Shown here piece after piece: positions 56,573-64,000 of a stretch of 64,000 nucleotides of DNA. Every line of letters starts with the position of its first letter. Position 1 is the stretch's first letter. The position numbers and the translations under genes were made by a program. The notes beneath the pieces were generated by a model. It was not told where the DNA came from, searched no databases, and saw nothing but the letters and a program-made list of their open reading frames with translations. Source of the stretch: Oceanobacillus iheyensis HTE831 (lineage in GTDB: Bacteria; Bacillota; Bacilli; Bacillales; Amphibacillaceae); NCBI RefSeq assembly GCF_000011245.1, contig NC_004193.1, forward strand, positions 2,582,501-2,646,500, in the 5' to 3' direction.

Positions 56573-58087
56573 TTAAACATTTACATCTACACCTGGTCCA
56601 AATGGAATACCAGCAAAGTAAAAAATTAGTAACATGATAGTAAATGTAATTAAGAAGAAAATAGTATATGGAAGCATCAATGCAATGATTGTTCCTAGTC
56701 CAGCTTTTTTATCATACTGTCGAACAAAACCTAATACGATAATCATATATGGATTCATTGGAGTGATTACGTTTGTAGAAGAATCAGCAATACGATAAGC
56801 TGCTTGCACGAATGCTGGACTGTATCCTAAATAATAGAACATCGGTACAAAAATTGGTGCTTCTAAAGCCCATTGTGCCGAACCACTAAATACAAACAAG
56901 TTAAGAATCGCAGTAAATAAAACAAATGCTAGTATTACTATAATTCCTGTCATTCCAATAGATTGTAAGAATTCAGCACCACTAATTGCTATCCAGGCAC
57001 CCATATTCGTCCAACTAAAGTAAGCAATAAATTGAGAAGCTGCAAATACTAATACGATAAAACCAGACATATCTTTCATTGATTCTCCCATAAAAGAACC
57101 TACGTCTCTGGATGATTTTATTTTTCCAACCGTAACCCCATACGTAACACCTGCAACAACAAATAGTAATAATAGAATTGGTACGATTCCAGTTAAGAAT
57201 GGCGAAGGAACAATACTTCCATCTTCACCAGTTAAAGGAGAATTTGGAATCAAAATTGCAATAACCAGTAATGCAACAAAGATCACACAAGCGATAATCG
57301 AATTTCTCAAACCTCTTATTTCTAAAGAAGTAGCTTCTTTTACTTCTTCTCCAGCACTTCCTTCATATTTTCCTAATCGTGGCTCGACAATTTTTTCTGT
57401 TATGAAACCACCAACAAACGTTAAAATAAATGTACATGCCATCATGAAGTACCAGTTATCAACTGGAGTTACAGATATATTCTCATTTACCGTTCGAATT
57501 GCTTCTGTCGAAATCCCAGCTAGCAACGCATCGGTTCCTGTTACAATTAAATTGGAAGTGAATCCCGCTCCAACACCAGCGAATCCAGCTGCTAGTCCTG
57601 CAAGTGGATGGCGACCGAGATTATAAAACACCATTGCTGCTAGAGGCGGGATAATAACAAAAGCCGCATCGGAGGCTATATTACCTAAAATACCCGTAAG
57701 TACAATCGCATACGTAACAAGTGATTTCGGTGCTTTTAATATGGTGCTTTTTATTCCTGTTTCAATAAGTCCTACTTTATCTGCTAATCCAATACCTAGC
57801 ATCATTGTTAATACAATACCTAGAGGTGCAAATCCAACAAAATTATTTAATGTATCTGATAAAATATATTGAATTCCTTCAGTAGAAAGAAGGCTCTTAA
57901 TTGCTAATTCCTCTGACTCATCACCAGGCACTACAAAAGTTACATCAAATAATGAAATTACCCATGAAGCTACAACAACAAGAGCTGCCAATGCAATAAA
58001 TAAAATAAATGGATCAGGAAGTTTATTACCTATTCGTTCAACTCCATTTAAAAATCTTGTCATTCCTGTGTTCTTTTTCTTAGCCAA
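56573..58087 (-). CDS. abgT: AbgT-family p-aminobenzoyl-glutamate transporter
   Basis: A 504-residue membrane protein with about 12 helices, family AbgT. Motifs include NGVERIGNKLPDPFILF, SDAAFVIIPPLAAMVF and SSTNVITPMNPYMIIVLGF. Members import p-aminobenzoyl-glutamate or export sulfonamides. The start is TTG 58087, 6-7 nt after GGGGG. It is downstream of abgA and a regulator in one operon, which favours folate-breakdown product uptake. Confidence 0.9.
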   Translation of the reverse strand: MAKKKNTGMTRFLNGVERIGNKLPDPFILFIALAALVVVASWVISLFDVTFVVPGDESEELAIKSLLSTEGIQYILSDTLNNFVGFAPLGIVLTMMLGIGLADKVGLIETGIKSTILKAPKSLVTYAIVLTGILGNIASDAAFVIIPPLAAMVFYNLGRHPLAGLAAGFAGVGAGFTSNLIVTGTDALLAGISTEAIRTVNENISVTPVDNWYFMMACTFILTFVGGFITEKIVEPRLGKYEGSAGEEVKEATSLEIRGLRNSIIACVIFVALLVIAILIPNSPLTGEDGSIVPSPFLTGIVPILLLLFVVAGVTYGVTVGKIKSSRDVGSFMGESMKDMSGFIVLVFAASQFIAYFSWTNMGAWIAISGAEFLQSIGMTGIIVILAFVLFTAILNLFVFSGSAQWALEAPIFVPMFYYLGYSPAFVQAAYRIADSSTNVITPMNPYMIIVLGFVRQYDKKAGLGTIIALMLPYTIFFLITFTIMLLIFYFAGIPFGPGVDVNV

Positions 58088-58107
58088 TCTAATTTCCCCC
58101 TTTATTT

Positions 58108-59418
58108 CTATATTTCATTTTCTTTAAAACTAAAAACTCTACGTGGTCTGCCACGTATTCCAGATTGGATTTCACCACATTGTTCGATGATATTCGCTTT
58201 TTCTAACAATGTAATAATCCTTCTCGCATTTCGATCTGTTCCTTTTAGCCATCGTGATAAATCTTGAGCTGTAAATTGCTCATGATTATATCGCTTGCTA
58301 TAGGAGAATATTCTATGGACTACACCTGGACTTACACCTGTATGTTGGATTTTAGTGCGCCAGCTCTCCCCTAATTCGATAGTTTTATAGGAAACAGATG
58401 TATCGTCTCCATGTTTCACTGTGATAGTTTCGTCTTCATCAATGATGACAATAGAGGCAATGTGTTGATCTTTTTGATGATGAAATCCTTTACGAACATG
58501 CTGCTCCGCCTGGGAAACCGTTTCTCCATAACCAATTGTAATCAATAGTTCCATATCTTCTTGTTCTTTTACATCATGAATTACACTTAATAATTCCGCC
58601 TCCGATTGTGGTCCAATTTCACCTCTGGTAGTGAATATTAAGAATAATCCATCTCCAATTTGCAATAATGAACCATGAACTTTTTCGGTAATAAATAAGA
58701 GCGTTCTTCGAAGTTCTATTTCTTTATGTTTCATTCGAAATGAATAATGAATGTCTTCGACTGATGTACTCATATTTACTTGACAGCCAATTACTGCTAG
58801 TTGTGCATTTTTATAACGAGAGGTTTTTGCCCGTTCAATTAATATCCGAAAAGTTTGCTCGATTGATAAATAAGAGGGGGTTACACGGAATACTGGAATA
58901 CCTTTTCTTTTTAGCTCATTGTATGTTTCCCATATAAAAGTTATCGCAATATCGGTTTTGCCTTGTTTAAATAATTCTTCATGAAACTCTACCTCATCAT
59001 TTTGACCTGCATAGGATTGAAATGGACGATTAAAATAATTTATTTCTTCCAGTCGATAATAAGAAACTATTTTCTCTACTTCTTCATTGGTGATCGTATC
59101 CATACTAATACGTTTATACACTTGATTGTTTTCTAATTGCGCCTCTAATAATGTACCAAAGAAAGTTGATCCACTCATATTTGGATATAAAGCATTATGA
59201 TACGAAACAAAATTCTTTTCAATGGCATAACTGTAATTTAAAATACCTGAAAAAAACCATTGATCCACCCGTACATCATTTTCTTGAATAATGGTTTGTA
59301 TATCTTCTAAATGATTATACGTAAAAGGGGTAATTTCAGTATTTGGAAATTCTTTTGCCACAGCCATTATTTGATTCACGGAATCGGAAGGTCCAATAAC
59401 TCCAATTTTTATTTTCAC
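58108..59418 (-). CDS. Three-part regulator with degenerate GGDEF-like and winged-helix domains
   Basis: A 436-residue cytoplasmic protein. Residues 1-200 form an alpha/beta sensor-like region (KIKIGVIGPSDSVNQIMAVA). Residues 210-340 look like a GGDEF-type fold with GDGLFLIF where GGDEF would be and the tail ITIGYGETVSQAEQHVRKGF, so no cyclase activity is expected. The last 75 residues look like a winged helix (FTAQDLSRWLKGTDRNARRI, SGIRGRPRRVFSF). It starts GTG, 1 nt after abgA, and precedes abgT, so it probably controls this operon. The assignment as regulator is inference. Confidence 0.6.
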   Translation of the reverse strand: MKIKIGVIGPSDSVNQIMAVAKEFPNTEITPFTYNHLEDIQTIIQENDVRVDQWFFSGILNYSYAIEKNFVSYHNALYPNMSGSTFFGTLLEAQLENNQVYKRISMDTITNEEVEKIVSYYRLEEINYFNRPFQSYAGQNDEVEFHEELFKQGKTDIAITFIWETYNELKRKGIPVFRVTPSYLSIEQTFRILIERAKTSRYKNAQLAVIGCQVNMSTSVEDIHYSFRMKHKEIELRRTLLFITEKVHGSLLQIGDGLFLIFTTRGEIGPQSEAELLSVIHDVKEQEDMELLITIGYGETVSQAEQHVRKGFHHQKDQHIASIVIIDEDETITVKHGDDTSVSYKTIELGESWRTKIQHTGVSPGVVHRIFSYSKRYNHEQFTAQDLSRWLKGTDRNARRIITLLEKANIIEQCGEIQSGIRGRPRRVFSFKENEI

Positions 59419-59419
59419 A

Positions 59420-60730
59420 TTATCTACCTCTATTCAGCACATACGTATTTTCTTGTTCTATTATTCTAGTAAACGTATCAACAGCAACTGGTAATACCTC
59501 TTCCTGAAAATCAAAAGACGGATGATGATGCGGATAATCTAATTTGGTACCAAACAGCATATATGTTGCTTGTCCACCATGTTTTTGTACTTCATTCATC
59601 ATAAAACTAGCATCTTCAGATCCAGAAACCGATGTTTCTGATATGACATTTTTGACATACTTACTTTTTTCACAAGCATTTTTAATATCATTTATTATGG
59701 ATGAACTACAACTCATTTTCTCTGTTGATCCAACAGTAGTTATTTCACATTTCGTATCATGCATTTCAGCAGCAGCATTTATGATTCTTTTGGCATGATC
59801 TGCCATATAATTATTTAATTCTTTTGTCTCTCCGCGCACCTCGATCTCCATAAAAGCTTCATCAGGAATTATATTTCTACCAATTCCCGCTTCTAATTTA
59901 CCAACATTTACTCGAGTTGTTCCTGCACTATGTCTAGGTATACCATATAGATGTATTGCCGCTGATGACGCAGAAAGTAGTGCATTTTTTCCTGCTTCCG
60001 GATTTATTCCAGCATGTGATGCATTTCCATGATAACGAACATTCAGTTTAGTAGAAGCAAGAAATCCTTTAACAGTTGCAGCAACAGTTCCAACCGGCAT
60101 TTCTTTTATTCCAATATGACCAGCATAAAAACGATCAACACCCGCTAACCAGCCTTTTTTCGTCATCGCTAATGCTCCTCGACCGCCCTCTTCGGCCGGT
60201 TGGAATAAGAAGGTAAATTTCCCAACTAACTGACTCTGATGTTCATAGATATACTTGGCAACACCTAACCCAATCGTTATATGGCCATCATGACCACATG
60301 CGTGCATCACTCTTGAATTTATGGAATTAAACGCTTCGCTTGCTGGTATATGAGATTGATGTGTGGATTCATTTATTGGTAAAGCATCTATATCAAATCG
60401 AAGAGCAATATGTTTGCCTGGTCTACCAGTATCAAAGGTAGCTACTAGTCCCGTATTTCCACCAGTCATTTTACAAAGCCAAGAATCTTCTACACCATGC
60501 TCTTTTGCCTTTTGTTCAAAATGAGTTAGTAAGGTAGTATTTGGTATACCTACTCGAGCATCAGAATCAAGAGCTTCTTTACCAACAAACAACGAATAAT
60601 TCCATTCCTCTAACATTTTTCCTATGCGGTAAGTAGTTAAATATTCTGTAAATCCAAGTTCTGGATAAGAATGAAACATTCTACGCCATTGAGCTAATTG
60701 TTGAGTTAGATTGTGAATAAATTCAGACAT
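59420..60730 (-). CDS. abgA: p-Aminobenzoyl-glutamate hydrolase subunit A (AbgA)
   Basis: A 436-residue M20D-family amidohydrolase, the same length as E. coli AbgA and similar throughout: WRRMFHSYPELGFTEY, VMHACGHDGHITIGLG (metal ligands), FLFQPAEEGGRGA with the catalytic Glu, and SGSEDASFMM. It cleaves p-aminobenzoyl-glutamate, a folate breakdown product. AGGAGG lies 6 nt before the ATG, which overlaps the end of the upstream M20 gene by 8 nt. Confidence 0.9.
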   Translation of the reverse strand: MSEFIHNLTQQLAQWRRMFHSYPELGFTEYLTTYRIGKMLEEWNYSLFVGKEALDSDARVGIPNTTLLTHFEQKAKEHGVEDSWLCKMTGGNTGLVATFDTGRPGKHIALRFDIDALPINESTHQSHIPASEAFNSINSRVMHACGHDGHITIGLGVAKYIYEHQSQLVGKFTFLFQPAEEGGRGALAMTKKGWLAGVDRFYAGHIGIKEMPVGTVAATVKGFLASTKLNVRYHGNASHAGINPEAGKNALLSASSAAIHLYGIPRHSAGTTRVNVGKLEAGIGRNIIPDEAFMEIEVRGETKELNNYMADHAKRIINAAAEMHDTKCEITTVGSTEKMSCSSSIINDIKNACEKSKYVKNVISETSVSGSEDASFMMNEVQKHGGQATYMLFGTKLDYPHHHPSFDFQEEVLPVAVDTFTRIIEQENTYVLNRGR

Positions 60731-61928
60731 AATCTTCCTCCTGCTTCAACTCCTTTAAAGCATCGAGTGCTAATTGAACTAACAATTTGGTCCCTTTTGG
60801 TAATGCTCGCTCATCAATTTGGAATTTACTGTCATGGAGTGGTGCTTGTTCATTTTCATTCTCTATTTGAGTACCTAACCAAATAAAAGCTCCTGGATAC
60901 TTTTGTAAAAACCTCCCAAAATCTTCTCCAGCTAGAGCCGGATTCAAATCTGGTGTTGCAGATTCGCCATACACTGTTTGAGCAGAACGGCGAGCAATTT
61001 CCGCCCATTTTGGAGTATTAATAGTTGCAGGATATCCTTCCTGATAATCAATTTCAGCTTTCGTCCCAAATGCTTCAGCTATTTGATTGGTAATTGCAAA
61101 AAAGCGTTCTTTTAATCGTTTTTGAATATGTGGTTGAAATGTGCGAATAGAACCTTGTAACGTAACTGTTTTTGGAATGATATTCGGAACACTTCCCGCT
61201 TCTAACATACTAATCGTAACTACGGAGGCTTCCATAGGATCTAAATTTCTACTAACGATCGTCTGTAGAGAAGTAATTAAATGGCCAGCTGCAATTACAG
61301 CATCACTGGTTTGATGTGGCATACTTGCATGTCCACCCTTACCTTCAAGTGTTATCTTAAAACGATCTGATGCACCCATCACTTCTTTATCATGCACCCC
61401 AACTAATCCAGGCTTTAAAAATGGCCATACATGTTGAGCGAATATTACATCTGGCTCATATGTAGAAAATACTCCGCTATCAATCATTGCTTGTGAACCA
61501 CCTATTGGAGCATCTTCTTCTGCAGGTTGGAATACAAGAAGGATTGTTCCTTCTAAATCTTTTTGCATTTGTTTTAAAATATACCCCGCTCCTAGCAACA
61601 TAGCTGTATGTGCATCATGTCCACATGCATGCATGATATCTGCTTTTTTTGATTTAAAAGATACATCGGTTTCCTCTTGAATAGGAAGTGCATCCATATC
61701 AGCTCTTAATGCAACTGTTTTTCCAGGTTTGTTACCTTTTATAATTCCTAAAACGGCATATCCAGAAAAGTCTGCCTCAAAGTTAATACCATACTCGTGT
61801 AATTTACGCTGTACAAAGGCTGAAGTTTCCTTCTCATTATGACTCAGCTCGGGATTTTCATGTAAAAACCTTCGATTGCTGATAATTTCATCCGTTAAAT
61901 CCGATAGTTGTTGATTTATATCTATCAT
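60723..61928 (-). CDS. M20D amidohydrolase (YxeP/hippurate hydrolase-like)
   Basis: A 401-residue metallopeptidase with ADMDALPIQEET, MHACGHDAHTAMLLG, VFQPAEEDAPIGGSQAM and LAGEDFGRF. It resembles N-acyl amino acid or hippurate hydrolases such as B. subtilis YxeP rather than E. coli AbgB. It may take the place of AbgB in the abg operon or process a different N-acyl amino acid. The ATG at 61928 has GGAGGG 7 nt upstream. It is the first gene of the operon. Confidence 0.87.
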   Translation of the reverse strand: MIDINQQLSDLTDEIISNRRFLHENPELSHNEKETSAFVQRKLHEYGINFEADFSGYAVLGIIKGNKPGKTVALRADMDALPIQEETDVSFKSKKADIMHACGHDAHTAMLLGAGYILKQMQKDLEGTILLVFQPAEEDAPIGGSQAMIDSGVFSTYEPDVIFAQHVWPFLKPGLVGVHDKEVMGASDRFKITLEGKGGHASMPHQTSDAVIAAGHLITSLQTIVSRNLDPMEASVVTISMLEAGSVPNIIPKTVTLQGSIRTFQPHIQKRLKERFFAITNQIAEAFGTKAEIDYQEGYPATINTPKWAEIARRSAQTVYGESATPDLNPALAGEDFGRFLQKYPGAFIWLGTQIENENEQAPLHDSKFQIDERALPKGTKLLVQLALDALKELKQEEDYV

Positions 61929-62119
61929 TCTGCATCCCTCCATTATTAACGGAAAATTTCCTTTAATGTTCCTTTTTGAGAATTATATAGGAAAATCTTA
62001 AATTTGTATATATTTATTTGAAAATTAGTTCTAATTATCAATGGTTACCTTTTTCGTTTAATGATAGTTATATATGGGTATATTTTAACTAACTTCATAG
62101 ATTAAAGGAGAATTATTTG

Positions 62120-62326
62120 ATGAGATTATATACTGTAACACCAAACGTAGATGCAACTGGATGGTTTATAAAATTAGAAAATGTAGCACCCGAGGAATTA
62201 TATGATTCGAAAGACGAAGCGGTTAGTGCTGCAACGCAAATGGCAAAGGAAAACACACCTAGTACAGTGCAGATATTAGATGGTGATAATAATGTAGAAG
62301 ATGAGTATCATTACAAAGGTGTCTAA
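62120..62326 (+). CDS. DUF2188 small protein
   Basis: A 68-residue protein of the DUF2188 type: WFIKLENVAPEELYDSKDEA followed by AVSAATQMAKENTPSTVQIL, a small alpha/beta fold seen in YdaT-like stress proteins. AAGGAG lies about 10 nt before the ATG at 62120. It is a single gene; repeat family A begins 8 nt after its stop. The role is unknown. Confidence 0.7.
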   Translation: MRLYTVTPNVDATGWFIKLENVAPEELYDSKDEAVSAATQMAKENTPSTVQILDGDNNVEDEYHYKGV

Positions 62327-62334
62327 ATATAAAC

Positions 62335-62686
62335 GAACAAAAGCGCAAGCGCCCGTATAGAAAACGAAGGGAGCGCGCCCCTATTCTTTAGGGGGTGGTT
62401 CGACGGATGTCGAACTTCCTCTTTCCTTTGAGATATAGGAATCACGGTGAGGCGACGAACCCGATGATGACTTTCACCATGGCTTAAGTGCGACTATGCC
62501 TCACAAAGAACATTCGGCAGTCTTCTTTTCACCATGGCATAAGTGCGACTATGCCTCACAAAGAACATTCGGCAGTCTTCTTTATTATAGGGTGATTTCG
62601 TGAAGTCACCTAGTTTCTGGGCGCTGGAGCTAGACATGGCTAGATAACTTCGTAAGTTTATACACCGCTGCTTAATTTTATAAATT
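62335..62686. repeat. Dispersed repeat family A, copy 3, with tandem 55-bp module
   Basis: It opens GAACAAAAGCGCAAGCGCCC and closes near ATTTTATAAATT. The 55-bp unit is present twice (AAGTGCGACT at 62486 and 62541), inserted after GATGATGACTT, the point at which copy 2 continues without it. It fills most of the gap between 62327 and 62847. Confidence 0.7.
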
Positions 62687-62699
62687 AACATAAGATAAT

Positions 62700-62731
62700 G
62701 GGCTAATCTTAACTGATTAGCCCTTTTCTTT
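62700..62731 (+). terminator. Intrinsic terminator after repeat copy 3
   Basis: GGGCTAATC and GATTAGCCC form a perfect 9-bp stem with 6-nt loop, followed by TTTTCTTT. It probably ends the DUF2188 transcript. Confidence 0.8.
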
Positions 62732-62803
62732 GGTTTGAAGCTATTTAGATTTTTACCTATTTCTATTATAGTTGAGTAATTCCCCCTTACCTTCTATTAC
62801 ATT

Positions 62804-62834
62804 TTTCTCTATACATAAATATAGAGAAATTTTT
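62804..62834 (+). promoter_or_regulatory. Terminator-shaped leader hairpin just before a ribosome site
   Basis: TTTCTCTATA pairs perfectly with TATAGAGAAA around 6 nt and is followed by TTTTT and then directly by AAGGAGG. It could be an attenuator for the His/Cys-rich gene at 62848 or an upstream terminator. Confidence 0.5.
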
Positions 62835-62847
62835 AAGGAGGATTAAA

Positions 62848-62997
62848 TTGAATAACCACAACGATAATAGAAGAAATCAAGACAAAATTTATTATTCAAA
62901 AAGGCGAAATTCTCACCATCATTCTTCAAATCATCATAATCATAAACCCGACTCTCATTGTAATTGTATATATGAATGTACATGTTTTGGCCGTTAG
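62848..62997 (+). CDS. His/Cys-rich 49-residue miniprotein
   Basis: TTG start at 62848, 6 nt after AAGGAGG. The product begins MNNHNDNRRNQDK, has a His-rich middle (NSHHHSSNHHNHKPDSH) and ends CNCIYECTCFGR, with four Cys as two CxC pairs. This composition suggests metal binding or a spore/surface role. There is no signal or membrane helix. Its stop codon lies at the truncated end of the group II intron fragment, so the C-terminus may have been altered by that event. The family is not recognised. Confidence 0.45.
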   Translation: MNNHNDNRRNQDKIYYSKRRNSHHHSSNHHNHKPDSHCNCIYECTCFGR

Positions 62998-63367
62998 CAT
63001 TACTATGACCTCTGCTGACTTCTTGTGATTCACTAAGATGTCACCATCTTGGTTGTGCTGGTTCGTTATCATTCAACTCCCACTGCACCTTCACAAGACC
63101 TCCCCCGGTAAGAGTGAAAACTTTCCTCCCGTATAACTGTTAGATTTACTGTATAGGTTTCGGGCAGTATTGGACTTTGTCTTGATATGCAGACTTATCC
63201 GACCTAATCCAGCCTTCTATCTAATTTCTGTTCGTCAGTTCAGGAGTTTGCGTCCGGCTTCCTTCAGCCACTACCTCACGATAGCCACCTTGCCTTTCGC
63301 TAACAGTTCCTACTGCCAAGCCTGTAGTGGACTTTCACCACCAAGTTTCCTCCCCTGCAGGGCACAC
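62998..63367 (-). mobile_element. Group IIC intron, 5' fragment (domains I-III)
   Basis: On the minus strand the sequence starts GTGTGCCCTGCAGGGG, the group II 5' end, and continues with TGAAAGTCCACTACAG, GGAACTGTTAGCG, TGAAGGAAGCCGGACGCAAA, TACCGGGGGAGGTCTTGTG and AAGTCAGCAGAGGTCATAGT. These match the layout of the Oceanobacillus iheyensis group IIC intron. It breaks off at about 62998, before a reverse transcriptase and domains V-VI, so it cannot splice. It lies directly downstream of a terminator, the usual IIC target. No protein gene is called in it. Confidence 0.8.
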
Positions 63368-63371
63368 ATAG

Positions 63372-63409
63372 AAAAAATGACCACTCATTCTTGAAAGTGG
63401 TCATTTTTC
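63372..63409 (-). terminator. Terminator of the TPR/glycosyltransferase gene and intron target
   Basis: AAAATGACCACT pairs with AGTGGTCATTTT around 10 nt and on the minus strand runs into TTTTTTCTAT, immediately followed by the intron 5' end GTGTG at 63367. Confidence 0.88.
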
Positions 63410-63442
63410 TGTTTAACTACTTATTTTTCTTTAAGTGAGACT

Positions 63443-64000
63443 TCATTCAGTAGGGCGGGTTCTCTCACTGTCTGTTACACAAGTGTTTAAAAGCTGTTCA
63501 TTTGATAAAATTCTTTTATCATTAGGTCGGTATTCTTTTGCTTTTCCGTTATGATATTTCGAAAGGTCCTTATCCCCAGTATACCAATAACAAACACATA
63601 ATTGTAAATGAGGATACCAAGTAGAGTAGTCCTTCAATTGAAAACCCATATTATTCTCAGCTTCCTTCTCCAGGGCTAGCTTATACCAAACAATCGCTTT
63701 TTGATATTGCAATCTCTCTTTATACAAATCTCCTAAACGACAAGAAACCTCTGGCCTCGGTATATCAAATGCCAAAGATTGTAGGAGACAATCAATTTCT
63801 CTCTCGGGATTTTCAAGTATTCGATAACAATTTGCCATATAAATGCATGCACGAATATTATCTTCTATCCAACCTTCTCTTGTCATTAGAAATTCTAAAT
63901 ACTTATCAATCGCTTCTTGAAAACGTTTATGATCTTTCAATTCGTTTGCAAAATAAAATAAATCCCTCGCCGTAAACTCAATTTCACTTTTTTCATTTTC
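63443..64000 (-). CDS. C-terminal TPR region of a probable family 2 glycosyltransferase (partial)
   Basis: The frame is open to the right edge, so the N-terminus is missing; at least 185 codons are present. FTARDLFYFANELKDHKRFQ and the following helices (EAIDKYLEFL, CYRILENPEREIDCLLQSLA, CRLGDLYKERLQYQKAIVWY) are tetratricopeptide-like repeats. This pattern is typical for the tail of Bacillus family 2 glycosyltransferases with TPRs, but the catalytic part is outside. The stop is followed by a strong terminator. Confidence 0.65.
   Translation of the reverse strand, partial: ENEKSEIEFTARDLFYFANELKDHKRFQEAIDKYLEFLMTREGWIEDNIRACIYMANCYRILENPEREIDCLLQSLAFDIPRPEVSCRLGDLYKERLQYQKAIVWYKLALEKEAENNMGFQLKDYSTWYPHLQLCVCYWYTGDKDLSKYHNGKAKEYRPNDKRILSNEQLLNTCVTDSERTRPTE

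Noticed and set aside
62494..62691. 65-codon minus-strand frame, similar to one at 5217-5408 (FFVRHSRTY)
   Set aside because: Both lie in repeat family A and arise from the shared 55-bp units; no ribosome sites and no consistent length.
63170..63394. 74-codon plus-strand open frame (FVLICRLIRPNPAFYLISV...)
   Set aside because: It lies antisense within the group II intron fragment and has no ribosome site. Such frames recur wherever this intron RNA sequence is present.

Overview
The window looks like chromosome of a low-GC, Gram-positive, motile, spore-forming-type Bacillaceae, most like Oceanobacillus. The basis is AT-rich DNA, strong GGAGG ribosome sites with frequent TTG/GTG starts, and many Bacillus-type genes: TasA/CalY matrix proteins, PbpC, MotAB/CheAW, a SigO/RsoA-like split sigma factor, YyaL, YdjO and CcpA-type cre boxes. 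No tRNA, rRNA, CRISPR array or prophage was seen. Genus assignment is inference from remembered protein similarity.

Layout. 0-2 kb: two TasA/CalY-like biofilm matrix genes on the minus strand with SinR-like palindromes upstream. 2-5.2 kb: an LCP cell-wall ligase and the lipoprotein transpeptidase PbpC. 5.2-15 kb: small conserved genes, a DUF779/aldehyde dehydrogenase pair under a cre box, a HAD phosphatase, two DUF1648 paralogues (one cut short by a dispersed repeat), pcp, an SLC13 carboxylate transporter and an MFS exporter. 15-19.4 kb: motA-motB-cheA-cheW behind a SigD-type promoter. 19.8-20.9 kb: sigO-yvrJ-rsoA. 21-24 kb: AtoE-like transporter, a coiled-coil miniprotein and an arginase-fold protein with a changed metal ligand.

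24-53.8 kb is a carbohydrate island, almost all on the minus strand: a CUT1 ABC importer with a BadF-type sugar kinase; a maltodextrin system (mdxE, mdxF, mdxG, mdxR, alpha-glucosidase, and a divergent neopullulanase); a nine-gene operon with ABC importer, LacI regulator, ThuA-like protein, two Gfo/Idh/MocA dehydrogenases, a TIM-barrel isomerase and a DUF624 membrane protein (probably a 3-keto-sugar route); an IS200-type insertion; and the ribose operon rbsRKDACB. In all three CUT1 operons an inverted-repeat or hairpin element sits between the binding-protein gene and its permeases.

54-64 kb: yyaL and a small gene, a 7Fe-type ferredoxin, a p-aminobenzoyl-glutamate operon (M20 peptidase, abgA, an unusual regulator, abgT), a DUF2188 protein, a His/Cys-rich miniprotein, the 5' part of a group IIC intron lying directly after a terminator, and the C-terminal TPR part of a probable glycosyltransferase running off the right edge.

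Two dispersed repeat families punctuate the intergenic spaces. Family A (5.2, 9.8 and 62.3 kb) begins near gene 3' ends and in two copies carries a tandem 55-bp module. Family B consists of GAGGYTGGGA-ended inverted elements and related GC-rich fragments.
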